Part shown: positions 1-6,423 of the stretch, in pieces
Layout: every line of letters starts with the position of its first letter
How positions within the stretch are numbered: the stretch's first letter is position 1
NCBI GenBank assembly: GCA_013152135.1
Contig: JAADGX010000140.1
Span: 1-6,567 of the forward strand
Reading direction: 5' to 3'
DNA from: Chlorobiota bacterium
Lineage (GTDB): Bacteria; Bacteroidota; Ignavibacteria; SZUA-365; JAADGX01
DNA: 6,567 nt
The notes under the pieces: model-generated
The model's input: only the letters and a program-made list of their open reading frames with translations
Told to the model about the DNA's origin: nothing
Databases searched by the model: none
Position numbers and translations under genes: made by a program

Positions 1-57
1 AGAAAGCAAAGTATGAAAAGGAAACGATTCGGGACAATCCGGCGTTCGGAAGACCGA
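1..57. other. Short stretch downstream of lptD, no feature recognised
   Basis: The 57 nt after the lptD stop contain no convincing terminator (only a 4-bp TCCG/CGGA stem without a T-run), and no gene on either strand that I can support. Confidence 0.5.
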
Positions 58-2616
58 TCAAAAGACACCACGCGCGCTCCCTCTCTTCTCCAGCTTGATG
101 TCGCGAAGCTGCGGAGCCTTGATCCGAATGATGAAGGCAAAGTAACGATACGGACCAAGAGGAACCCAGGTAAAGTTCATTTCCCAGCAGTGGAGATCGC
201 GTGAAATGTTGATCTGGGGCGCGCCGAATTCCTTTTGCACCAGGTCGAAATAACCGGAAGCGGAGATGTTCCAGACCTCCGCCAGGCGGACGTTGAACGA
301 AGCGCGGAAGGAAGCGTTCTTGTACTTGCGCGTGGGATCCGACTGGTTGATGCTGTAATCCCAGCCCAGGGCCACGCTCCAGGGCGCCCGGATGCCGTAC
401 TCGACGGCGGGACTCTTCGGCGGAGACGATACGGTCGTATCCTGGACGGGCGGGGATTCTTCCTGGAACTGGTCGCTGCTCAGAGAAGTGGACAGGGAGA
501 TGTTGAACGAGGTCATGCGCAGAAATCCTTGTCCCGCGTCCCACAGGTAGGCGCTACGCAGGCCCGGCGCCTCGCCGCCGGTTTCGAACACGTAGGGCGA
601 GAACGAGGCGCCCCCGTTGATGTCCAGCAATTGCCCGATGCTTGTCCGGTAGCTGACGCGGAGGTCCGACAGGCGCATGCTGTCGGCGGCGAAATTGTAT
701 CCCATGGATGCCGACATGTTGAGAAGCTGAAACTTCCGGTCTGTTTCCGTGGTGTCGCCTTCCGCCGGGCCGAGCTTCATTTCGAAGATGTTGCTGAGAC
801 CGAGATTCAACGCCTGTTGTTCGCCGCGGGGAACGCCTCCGAACACCTCGCCCGAGTACGGATCGTACCACACCTCGCTCCCCCTCTCGTCCGTGTACGA
901 CTTGTAGTATCCCCACGACGGGTCGGAGAAATCCGGCTGAAACGTGTAGCTGACGTTGGGCACGAGCTGGTGCCGTATGCCCTTTATTCCCCAGATGCCC
1001 GGCGTAAAAAGGCCATACAGCTTGGTGGACATGCCAAGGCTGGTCGAAAACGTATGCAGGGCGGCGAACCGGTTGACCTCCACTTCGGAGACGCTGGAAT
1101 CGCTCGGGGAAAAAGCGCGTTCCACCGCGTGATCGTACCATTTCTCCGTGATGCGAATGCTGGGGGAAATGGAGAAGTACCCGACCTTGGGACTCGCGTT
1201 GATGCTGATATTGTGCTGTATCCCCCGCCGGTCGATGACGTTGAACGCATCCACCGTGTCAGGCGCAACGAGGACTTCCCTGCGGCGGTTCAGCAACGAG
1301 GCGGAGTAGTTGACGCCGATCTGTTCGTACCATTTCTCCCCGAACGACCCGCGGGCCCGGAATGGATATATCTGGGATTGGTTGAAGCTGAGATTGGGAA
1401 GGACGTCCGTCACCTCCCCCGTGCGCAGGTTCTGGTCGCGGGAGACGTTGACGGTGATGCTGCGATTTGTGCCTTCCCAGGTCTTGGAATACGTCGCGTT
1501 GGAAACGGCGTTCTGCTGAATCAACTCATTGAGGTTGGTGCTGAAATTGTTGTAATAGGAATCACTGGTGAAACGGAAATCCACGACCAGCCGCGAGGTG
1601 GGATCGATTTCCTGGGAATGCTGGAGCGAGACGAAGAAATCCGTCTGGGGTTGGTCGTCGGCCTGGCGGTAATCCCCCACCCGGAACTGCTGGCGCCCGT
1701 AGGATGCGCTGACCGATCCCGAAAAATTGTACCGGAGGTTGTAACGGAAAAAGGTGTTGACCTGGTAGCCTCCCTTGAAATAGTAGTCGCCGGTGAAACG
1801 TATATCCATGTAGTCGCTGAGCGCCCAGTAATACCCGAAGCCCTTGAGATATTTTCCGCGGCCGAAGACTTCGCCGAACGTGGGTATCACCAGCCCCGAT
1901 GACCTCCCTCCCTGGCTTTGAAAAAGAGCGAACGGCAAAGCGAACAAGGGAACGTCCTCGATATAGAAAATGATCGGCTCGGCAACGATGAGTTCCTGGG
2001 GAATAACTTCCATCTTCGGACCGAGAAAGTAATAGTGCTGGTGACGGGGGTTATCGCAAGTCGTATAGCGTCCGTTGCGGATGTAGAAGATCTCGTCGTT
2101 CATGCGCTTGATGCGCTCCCCCAGGTAATAGCCTTCCTCGATTTTCGTCCTCGCATTGGTGATGGTTCCCTGCCGGGACCTGAAATTGTAGGTCATTTCC
2201 TCGCCGGCGTACTCGGTCCCGGCGTCCTTGAAGACGGGGGTTCCGATAAGCGCCGTCGAATCGGTCGACGTCGTGTCGGGGATGCCCTTGGCATAAAGAT
2301 TGGACGTTTCCCAATCGATGGTGATCCGCTCCGCCTTGAGATTGAAATTCCCGTACGTGATCTCGCTTTTTCCGTACATGTCCATGATCTTATCACTCAA
2401 CCTGTACACGATCGAATCGCGGGCGGTGTACGTGATAAGGGTATCCACGGAATTCTTGCGAGGGTAGACGGCAAGCGTGTCGACTGTGCGCAGCGTATCA
2501 AGCGCCATCGTCGCGGTGGTATCCCGGTCCTGAGCGAAACCGTGAGCCGCATACAGCAGCACGCCAAGGCAGGCCGCTGGAAGGACGAATTGAATGTGCA
2601 ATCGAAACGGCATCAT
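58..2616 (-). CDS. lptD: LptD-like LPS-assembly outer-membrane protein (OstA family)
   Basis: Outer-membrane beta-barrel protein that, with a lipoprotein plug (LptE) in characterised systems, inserts lipopolysaccharide into the outer leaflet. I chose the ATG at 2616 (852 aa; an adjacent ATG at 2613 is equally possible) because it is followed by a signal peptide: MMPFRLHIQF, a hydrophobic stretch, then likely cleavage after A28 (HGFA/QD). The longer ORF from 2667 would put 17 polar residues ahead of it. Residues about 58-185 form the OstA-like periplasmic domain (e.g. GKSEITYGNFNLKAERITID). The junction to the barrel carries VPLFALPFALF (222-232) and RSSGLVIPTFG (238-248), hallmarks of LptD. 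The rest is Tyr/Ser/Asn-rich alternating sequence typical of barrel strands, and the protein ends in Phe. The mature protein has only two Cys, C187 (TTCDN) and C810 (DLHCWEM), probably a disulfide pair. Length suits the Bacteroidota-type LptD. Only a weak AGG lies before the start. Last gene of the leftward run. Confidence 0.88.
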   Translation of the reverse strand: MMPFRLHIQFVLPAACLGVLLYAAHGFAQDRDTTATMALDTLRTVDTLAVYPRKNSVDTLITYTARDSIVYRLSDKIMDMYGKSEITYGNFNLKAERITIDWETSNLYAKGIPDTTSTDSTALIGTPVFKDAGTEYAGEEMTYNFRSRQGTITNARTKIEEGYYLGERIKRMNDEIFYIRNGRYTTCDNPRHQHYYFLGPKMEVIPQELIVAEPIIFYIEDVPLFALPFALFQSQGGRSSGLVIPTFGEVFGRGKYLKGFGYYWALSDYMDIRFTGDYYFKGGYQVNTFFRYNLRYNFSGSVSASYGRQQFRVGDYRQADDQPQTDFFVSLQHSQEIDPTSRLVVDFRFTSDSYYNNFSTNLNELIQQNAVSNATYSKTWEGTNRSITVNVSRDQNLRTGEVTDVLPNLSFNQSQIYPFRARGSFGEKWYEQIGVNYSASLLNRRREVLVAPDTVDAFNVIDRRGIQHNISINASPKVGYFSISPSIRITEKWYDHAVERAFSPSDSSVSEVEVNRFAALHTFSTSLGMSTKLYGLFTPGIWGIKGIRHQLVPNVSYTFQPDFSDPSWGYYKSYTDERGSEVWYDPYSGEVFGGVPRGEQQALNLGLSNIFEMKLGPAEGDTTETDRKFQLLNMSASMGYNFAADSMRLSDLRVSYRTSIGQLLDINGGASFSPYVFETGGEAPGLRSAYLWDAGQGFLRMTSFNISLSTSLSSDQFQEESPPVQDTTVSSPPKSPAVEYGIRAPWSVALGWDYSINQSDPTRKYKNASFRASFNVRLAEVWNISASGYFDLVQKEFGAPQINISRDLHCWEMNFTWVPLGPYRYFAFIIRIKAPQLRDIKLEKRGSARGVF

Positions 2617-2628
2617 GGTGAACCTATG

Positions 2629-2680
2629 AAAAACACCGGCGTCCGGCAATGGCGAACAGCGGCGCACAGCAGGGACGCCG
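2629..2680 (-). terminator. Possible terminator or attenuator between the TrmH gene and lptD
   Basis: On the minus strand CGGCGTCC (2673-2680) can pair perfectly with GGACGCCG (2637-2644), an 8-bp GC-rich stem. Three bases later comes TTTTT (2629-2633), ending 12 nt before the lptD ATG at 2616. The loop is long (28 nt), which is unusual for an intrinsic terminator, so the structure may be weak or act as an attenuator in the lptD leader. Confidence 0.3.
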
Positions 2681-2697
2681 TCCTACGTGGGATTCTC

Positions 2698-3252
2698 TCA
2701 TCTGTCACCGGGATAGTCCCGGTTCTCCTTGAAAACACGGATCGCTTCAAAGACCGCGATTCCCGCCGCCACCGCCACGTTGAGCGACTGTTTGATGCCG
2801 TACATGGGTATTTCCAGCGCGAAATCCGCCAGTTCCAGCACTTCGGGAGAGACGCCGACGATTTCGTTTCCAAAAACCAGCGCGACGGGATAATCGCGAC
2901 GGTCCAGTTCCGTATAGGGTTTGCTGGGGCGTGCTATTTCCACCGGCGCAATCGTGACGTTCCGCGCTTTAAGCTCGCGCAGAAGTTTTTCGATCGAAGG
3001 ATGGAACTCCCAGGGTACGCTGTCCACGGCGGTAAGAGCGGTCTTGGCAATCTCCTTGTGCGGCGGATGCGGCGTATACCCGCACAGGTACAACCCCGCG
3101 ACTCCCGCGCCGTCACAGGTCCGGAATATGGAGCCGACGTTATAGGCGCTGCGCACGTTGTCGAGCACGACGTACACCGGGTGGCGCTCGCTGTGCCGGG
3201 CTTCTTCGAGGGTCAAGCGCGGTATTTCATCGTGAGGCAGTTTGCGCAGCAT
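2698..3252 (-). CDS. TrmH/SpoU family RNA 2'-O-methyltransferase (SPOUT fold)
   Basis: Predicted cytoplasmic enzyme that transfers a methyl group from SAM to a ribose 2'-OH of tRNA or rRNA. All three SpoU motifs are visible (numbering from the ATG at 3252): motif 1 around residues 30-46, LDNVRSAYNVGSIFRT, with the conserved Asn/Arg; motif 2 around 124-136, ALVFGNEIVGVS; motif 3 around 148-166, IPMYGIKQSLNVAVAAGI, including the knot Ser-Leu-Asn. At 184 aa it is the bare catalytic domain, without the N-terminal L30e-like RNA-binding domain of RlmB-type members. An in-frame TTG at 3258 would add two residues; I prefer the ATG because neither has a clear ribosome-binding site and ATG is the commoner start. 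It lies 35 nt after the symporter gene and 81 nt before lptD, so co-transcription is plausible. Family membership is secure. The exact target nucleotide (Gm18 of tRNA, or an rRNA site) cannot be read from the sequence. Confidence 0.9.
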   Translation of the reverse strand: MLRKLPHDEIPRLTLEEARHSERHPVYVVLDNVRSAYNVGSIFRTCDGAGVAGLYLCGYTPHPPHKEIAKTALTAVDSVPWEFHPSIEKLLRELKARNVTIAPVEIARPSKPYTELDRRDYPVALVFGNEIVGVSPEVLELADFALEIPMYGIKQSLNVAVAAGIAVFEAIRVFKENRDYPGDR

Positions 3253-3287
3253 GAGCAATCAAGTTACTGTGATTCAACGAACGCCGA

Positions 3288-4634
3288 TTATTTTCTTGCC
3301 GCAAAATACGAGCGGGTTTCCGACGCTACGACGCCCGCCAGTCCCAGCAGGCCGACAAGGTTGGGAAACGCCATGAGGCCGTTCATGACGTCGGATATTG
3401 ACCACACCAGCTCGAGCTTGAACACCGCGCCGAAAAAGACGAACACGCAGAAGACCACGCGGTAGGGCACGATGAGTTTCGTTCCGAACAAGTACTCGAG
3501 GGATTTTTCGCCGTAGTAACTCCAGCCCAGGATCGTGGAATACGCGAAAAAGACAAGGCTGAGAGCGACGATAACGCCGCCGCTGTTTCCGGGCAGGCCG
3601 TGGCTGAACGCTTGTGTGGTCAACTGCGCCCCCGTCAGGCCGCTGTCCCATACGCCGGAAGAAATAATCACGAACCCGGTCAGGCTGCACACGACGATAG
3701 TGTCGATAAACGTCTGTGTCATGGAAACCAGGGCCTGGGTGACCGGGTGTTTCGTCTGGGCGGCGGCGGCGGCAATGGAAGCGCTGCCAAACCCGGATTC
3801 GTTGGAAAATACTCCGCGGGCCACACCGGAACGGATGGTCAGCATCACGGTGGCGCCGAGAAATCCGCCGGAGGCCGCTGAGGGCGTGAAAGCATCGGTG
3901 AACACGAGCGTGAAAATCCGCGGGATGCCTTCGTAGTTCAAGATGGTGACCACGATGGCTGCCAGCATGTAGGCGACAATCATGAACGGCACCAGGAAAC
4001 CGGTCACCCTGCCGATGCTCTTGATGCCCCCGAGAATAACGAGGGCGGTGGCCACGGCCAGTATGACGCCGGTAAACCAGGCGGGAACACCGAAGGAAGC
4101 GTTGACCGCGTCGGCCACGGAGTTCGATTGCACCATGTTGCCGATTCCAAAGGCGGCTATGGAAGCGAACACCGCGAAGACGGCTCCCATCCATTTCCAC
4201 CCCAGTCCGCGGGCAATGTAGTACATGGGGCCGCCGCTCATGGCGCCGTTTTCATCCACCACGCGGTACTTCACTCCCAGGAGGGCCTCGGAGTACTTCG
4301 TAGCCATTCCCACCAGTCCCGTCACCCACATCCAGAACAGCGCCCCCGGTCCGCCCACGGCGATGGCGGTCGCGACCCCGGCGATGTTCCCGGTGCCCAC
4401 GGTCGCCGCGAGAGCGGTCATCAGCGCCTGGAAATGCGTGATGTCCCCGGGGGAGTCACCCGCTTCCTTGCGCTTGATCAGGGCCAGGTAGAGGGAATGC
4501 CACAAGGCGTGAAACTGGACGCGCAAACGGAAGGTCAGGTACACGCCGGTGCCGACAAGCAGGACGAGAAGGGGCACGCCCCAGACGTACGACTGTGCTT
4601 CGTGAACGATGGTAAGGATATCTTGCTGCATCAT
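3288..4634 (-). CDS. Sodium:alanine symporter, AGCS family
   Basis: Inner-membrane secondary transporter that takes up alanine, and in some members glycine or D-alanine, together with Na+. The 448-residue length fits the family (about 440-540). Family landmarks are present: the substrate/ion-binding helix TVGTGNIAGVATAIAVGG (78-95), the signature GGPGALFWMWVTG (94-106) followed by GMATKYSEALLGVKYR, and the SGGPMYYIARGLG block (133-145). Roughly ten or eleven hydrophobic segments follow through to the C-terminus, which ends in a charged AARK. Two ATG codons sit side by side (4634 and 4631); neither has a Shine-Dalgarno sequence, and the leader instead contains CCTCCTTA, which resembles the 16S rRNA tail itself. 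It starts 61 nt after the methyltransferase and ends 35 nt before the TrmH gene. Its position two genes after ddl suggests a supply role for peptidoglycan alanine, but that is inference. The substrate (L-Ala, D-Ala or Gly) is not decided by what I can see. Confidence 0.93.
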   Translation of the reverse strand: MMQQDILTIVHEAQSYVWGVPLLVLLVGTGVYLTFRLRVQFHALWHSLYLALIKRKEAGDSPGDITHFQALMTALAATVGTGNIAGVATAIAVGGPGALFWMWVTGLVGMATKYSEALLGVKYRVVDENGAMSGGPMYYIARGLGWKWMGAVFAVFASIAAFGIGNMVQSNSVADAVNASFGVPAWFTGVILAVATALVILGGIKSIGRVTGFLVPFMIVAYMLAAIVVTILNYEGIPRIFTLVFTDAFTPSAASGGFLGATVMLTIRSGVARGVFSNESGFGSASIAAAAAQTKHPVTQALVSMTQTFIDTIVVCSLTGFVIISSGVWDSGLTGAQLTTQAFSHGLPGNSGGVIVALSLVFFAYSTILGWSYYGEKSLEYLFGTKLIVPYRVVFCVFVFFGAVFKLELVWSISDVMNGLMAFPNLVGLLGLAGVVASETRSYFAARK

Positions 4635-4695
4635 TCAGGCGTTGGTTGTAAGGAGGAATTATTCAGGGTGCGCCATCGGTAATTGATGCGAAGGA

Positions 4696-5307
4696 TCATC
4701 CGTTTGAAAGACCCGCGGTTTTCCGCCACGCCAGCATTTTCTCGCGGCCCTTCCGCGGGGGAATGCTGTCTTCCGGCCAGTAGTCTTCCAGGATTTCCCC
4801 TCCGGAGGGAAGAAGCGAATGAAATTCTCGCACGTCCACCGCGTGAGGCGGCCCCCCTTCCTTCCAGCCGATGGGAAACAGCAACGCCACGAGCACTCCG
4901 CCGGGTTTCAAGACCGAGACCAGGACTTCGACGTATTCGCGACGACGCGCCGGATCGATCGCGCAGTACGACGTGTATTCCAGCGCCAGGTCGAACGCGC
5001 CCGAGAGCGGTTCCGGGAGATGGAAGAAATCTTCGTTCAGCGTTTCGACGCACAGGTGTTCCGCGTCCGCCGCCCGCCGCAAGCGGCTGAGAGCGATGTC
5101 GGAAACATCCACCGCGGTTACCTCGAAGCCAAGCCGCGCCAGCATGAGCGCATCGTGTCCGTAACCGCATCCGGGGACGAACGCGCGACCGTGAATTTCA
5201 GGATGACGTTCGAGCCAAGACCGGAAAGCGGGCGTTTCCGCGCCGGTATCCCAGCCCGTCATCCCGCTGCGGTAGCGCTCATCCCAGTACTTCCGTGTTT
5301 CACTCAT
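4696..5307 (-). CDS. SAM-dependent methyltransferase, thiopurine/thiol methyltransferase-like (TPMT type)
   Basis: Predicted soluble class I methyltransferase of 203 aa. Evidence for the TPMT-like group is the N-terminal YWDERYRSGMTGWDTG (7-22), which resembles the conserved Trp/Asp lid of that family. The SAM-binding glycine loop is FVPGCGYGHDALMLARLG (43-60), with the acidic ribose-binding residue in VTAVDVSDIA (63-72). Next come a DFF segment (93-95), YTSYCAIDPARRREY (111-125) and LKPGGVLVALLF (133-144), and a GGPPHAV segment (151-157) corresponds to the GPP region of TPMTs. Characterised relatives methylate thiols, thiopurines, halides, or selenium and tellurium compounds; the substrate here is unknown. 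The ATG at 5307 overlaps the end of ddl by 8 nt (ATGAGTGA) and is preceded by AAGGA five bases upstream, so translation is probably coupled to ddl. This is the only good Shine-Dalgarno sequence found in the window. A generic methyltransferase of another family remains possible. Confidence 0.85.
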   Translation of the reverse strand: MSETRKYWDERYRSGMTGWDTGAETPAFRSWLERHPEIHGRAFVPGCGYGHDALMLARLGFEVTAVDVSDIALSRLRRAADAEHLCVETLNEDFFHLPEPLSGAFDLALEYTSYCAIDPARRREYVEVLVSVLKPGGVLVALLFPIGWKEGGPPHAVDVREFHSLLPSGGEILEDYWPEDSIPPRKGREKMLAWRKTAGLSNG

Positions 5308-5800
5308 TCCTGTCCTTGTGCCATTGACGGCGTGGTCGATAGTCCGTGCGAAGCTTGCGGCGGCGTTCCGCGCGTGATATGGCCAGCTCGATCAAACGAT
5401 CGATGAGCTCAGTGTACGGGATGCCGATGGCGTCGAACAATTTCGGGTACATGCTTATGGAGGTAAAACCGGGAATGGTGTTGATCTCGTTCACGAACAG
5501 CGCATTCGTCGATGAATCGAGCAGGAAATCGACGCGGGCCATTCCTTCGCAATCCAGGCAGGAAAAGACGGCCACGGCCATGCCGCGCACGCGCTGCGTC
5601 ATGTCGTCATCGAGAGGCGCGGGAATTCTCAATTCCGACTTCCCGTCCACGTACTTGGCATCGTAGTCGTAAAACTCGTTGGAAGCAATCACTTCGCCGG
5701 GTATTGAAGGCAGGGGGTTTTCATTCCCCAGCACAGCGCACTCGATTTCCCTGGCGCGGGGAACGGCTTTCTCGATCACGATTTTCGAATCGAACTCCAT
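5300..5800 (-). CDS. Ddl C-terminal fragment (as read in the given sequence)
   Basis: Open reading frame of 166 codons that encodes the C-terminal ATP-grasp lobe of the ligase. It begins at an ATG that is ordinarily the internal Met of HAMEFD. Its start overlaps the N-terminal fragment by 25 nt and has no ribosome-binding site, so independent translation is doubtful. Its end overlaps the methyltransferase start. The Tyr-rich loop EFYDYDAKY, the second Ddl signature (ARVDFLLD...NEINTIPG) and a basic tail (SRAERRRKLR, RPRRQWHK) are intact. Confidence 0.65.
   Translation of the reverse strand: MEFDSKIVIEKAVPRAREIECAVLGNENPLPSIPGEVIASNEFYDYDAKYVDGKSELRIPAPLDDDMTQRVRGMAVAVFSCLDCEGMARVDFLLDSSTNALFVNEINTIPGFTSISMYPKLFDAIGIPYTELIDRLIELAISRAERRRKLRTDYRPRRQWHKDRNE
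5313..5317 (-). promoter_or_regulatory. Ribosome-binding site of the TPMT-like methyltransferase
   Basis: AAGGA on the minus strand, five bases before the ATG at 5307 and inside the last codons of ddl. It supports that start and suggests that ribosomes finishing ddl restart on the methyltransferase. Confidence 0.6.
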
Positions 5801-6423
5801 GGCGCCATGGCGTGTTTCACGGCCGCATCCAGCTCGCCGCGGGTCCGGACTTTGCTGATTCCCAGGCCGGAACCGAGGTTCGCCGGCTTTACGAAACAGG
5901 GAAAACCTATGCTCTCTTCAACGGAAGCAAGTTTTTTTTCCACGTCACGTGCCCGCACGGCCATGAAGGGAACCACGGGGATTCCTGCGTCCCGCAAGAG
6001 ACGCTTCTGCACGTCCTTGTCCATACCCACGGCGGATCCAAGCACCCCCGCGCCCACGAAAGGGATGTCCGCCAGCTCCAGCAATCCCTGGATCGTCCCG
6101 TCCTCGCCGAACGGGCCGTGCAGAACGGGAAATATCACGTCAACCGGGAGCGGCTTCACGAATGGACGCGGGGCCGTCAGTTCGTTCCTTCCCGTTTCGG
6201 GCAGGATATACCGCTCCAGCTCCAGCCGCACCGCACCACCTTCCATCAAGGCTTCATACGCCCCGGCTCCGGCCAACCAGCGCCCTTCCCTGGTGATGCC
6301 GATCGGGATGACCTCGTATTTTTCCGGGTCGAGAGCGTCGATAACGGATGCGGCGGAAACGAGAGAGACTTCGTGTTCGCCGGACCTTCCACCGAACAAT
6401 ACACCGACCCGCAGTTTATCCAT
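5776..6423 (-). CDS. Ddl N-terminal fragment (as read in the given sequence)
   Basis: Open reading frame of 215 codons that holds the N-terminal and central ATP-grasp parts of the ligase. Native Ddl sequence runs to M206. The last nine residues (APWSSIRKS) are out of frame after the 8-bp duplication and end at a TGA. Alone it lacks the metal-binding Asp/Glu/Asn and the specificity Tyr, so it should be inactive. Listed separately because this is what the sequence as given would encode. Confidence 0.75.
   Translation of the reverse strand: MDKLRVGVLFGGRSGEHEVSLVSAASVIDALDPEKYEVIPIGITREGRWLAGAGAYEALMEGGAVRLELERYILPETGRNELTAPRPFVKPLPVDVIFPVLHGPFGEDGTIQGLLELADIPFVGAGVLGSAVGMDKDVQKRLLRDAGIPVVPFMAVRARDVEKKLASVEESIGFPCFVKPANLGSGLGISKVRTRGELDAAVKHAMAPWSSIRKS
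5797..5812. repeat. Perfect 8-bp tandem duplication inside ddl
   Basis: The plus strand reads CCATGGCG twice without a spacer. The two copies also create a 14-bp perfect palindrome, CCATGGCGCCATGG (5797-5810). Taking out one copy restores the ddl frame exactly, with the residue spacing expected of the family. Replication slippage, possibly helped by the palindrome, is the simplest origin; a target-site duplication left after excision of a transposon, or an assembly error, are alternatives. Confidence 0.9.

Larger units (their letters stand above)
5300..6423 (-). pseudogene. ddl: D-alanine--D-alanine ligase, frameshifted by an 8-bp tandem duplication
   Basis: ATP-grasp enzyme that joins two D-alanines for the peptidoglycan precursor in the cytoplasm. 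The reading frame is broken near codon 206. The first part (6423 to 5776) carries the N-terminal domain: FGGRSGEHEVSL (10-21, with the Glu of the catalytic triad at 18), signature HGPFGEDG (102-109) and the ATP-binding loop KPANLGSGLGISKV (179-192). The second part (5800 to 5300) carries EFYDYDAKY (the Tyr that favours D-Ala over D-lactate), ARVDFLLD and NEINTIPGF, the metal- and substrate-binding end. Deleting one copy of the repeat CCATGGCG at 5797-5812 joins them as HAMEFDSKIVIE, which aligns with the usual AFEYDRKVLVEE of homologues, and gives 371 aa, near the usual upper length. The start is the first ATG, without a Shine-Dalgarno sequence. The canonical SS of the loop is SG here, but the triad Ser (185) is retained. 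Either a real inactivating mutation or a sequence error; both halves are otherwise intact. Confidence 0.88.

Noticed and set aside
13..204. 63-codon basic plus-strand frame at the left edge
   Set aside because: Most of it is antisense to the C-terminus of lptD, it has no recognisable domain and no ribosome-binding site.
235..1902. 555-codon plus-strand open frame opposite lptD
   Set aside because: It is fully antisense to a clear LptD. Its translation is rich in Arg, Gly, Val and His without domains or membrane segments, as expected from the GC-rich complement of a real gene.
2569..2583. LPAAC in the LptD signal peptide as a lipobox
   Set aside because: The residue at -3 is Pro, the Cys lies inside the hydrophobic core, and a good signal peptidase I site (HGFA/QD) follows. 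LptD proteins are barrels, not lipoproteins.
1918..3465. 515-codon plus-strand open frame across lptD, the TrmH gene and the symporter end
   Set aside because: It spans three real minus-strand genes and their gaps and shows no recognisable motif. Its length reflects codon bias on the other strand.
3274..4200. 308-codon minus-strand open frame overlapping the symporter gene
   Set aside because: It is a same-strand shadow in another frame of the AGCS gene; the Arg/His-rich product lacks hydrophobic helices.
4649..4673. TAAGGAGG on the plus strand as a ribosome-binding site for a rightward gene
   Set aside because: The nearest GTG (GTG CGC CAT CGG TAA) opens a frame of only four codons, and the downstream plus-strand frames are shadows of the methyltransferase.
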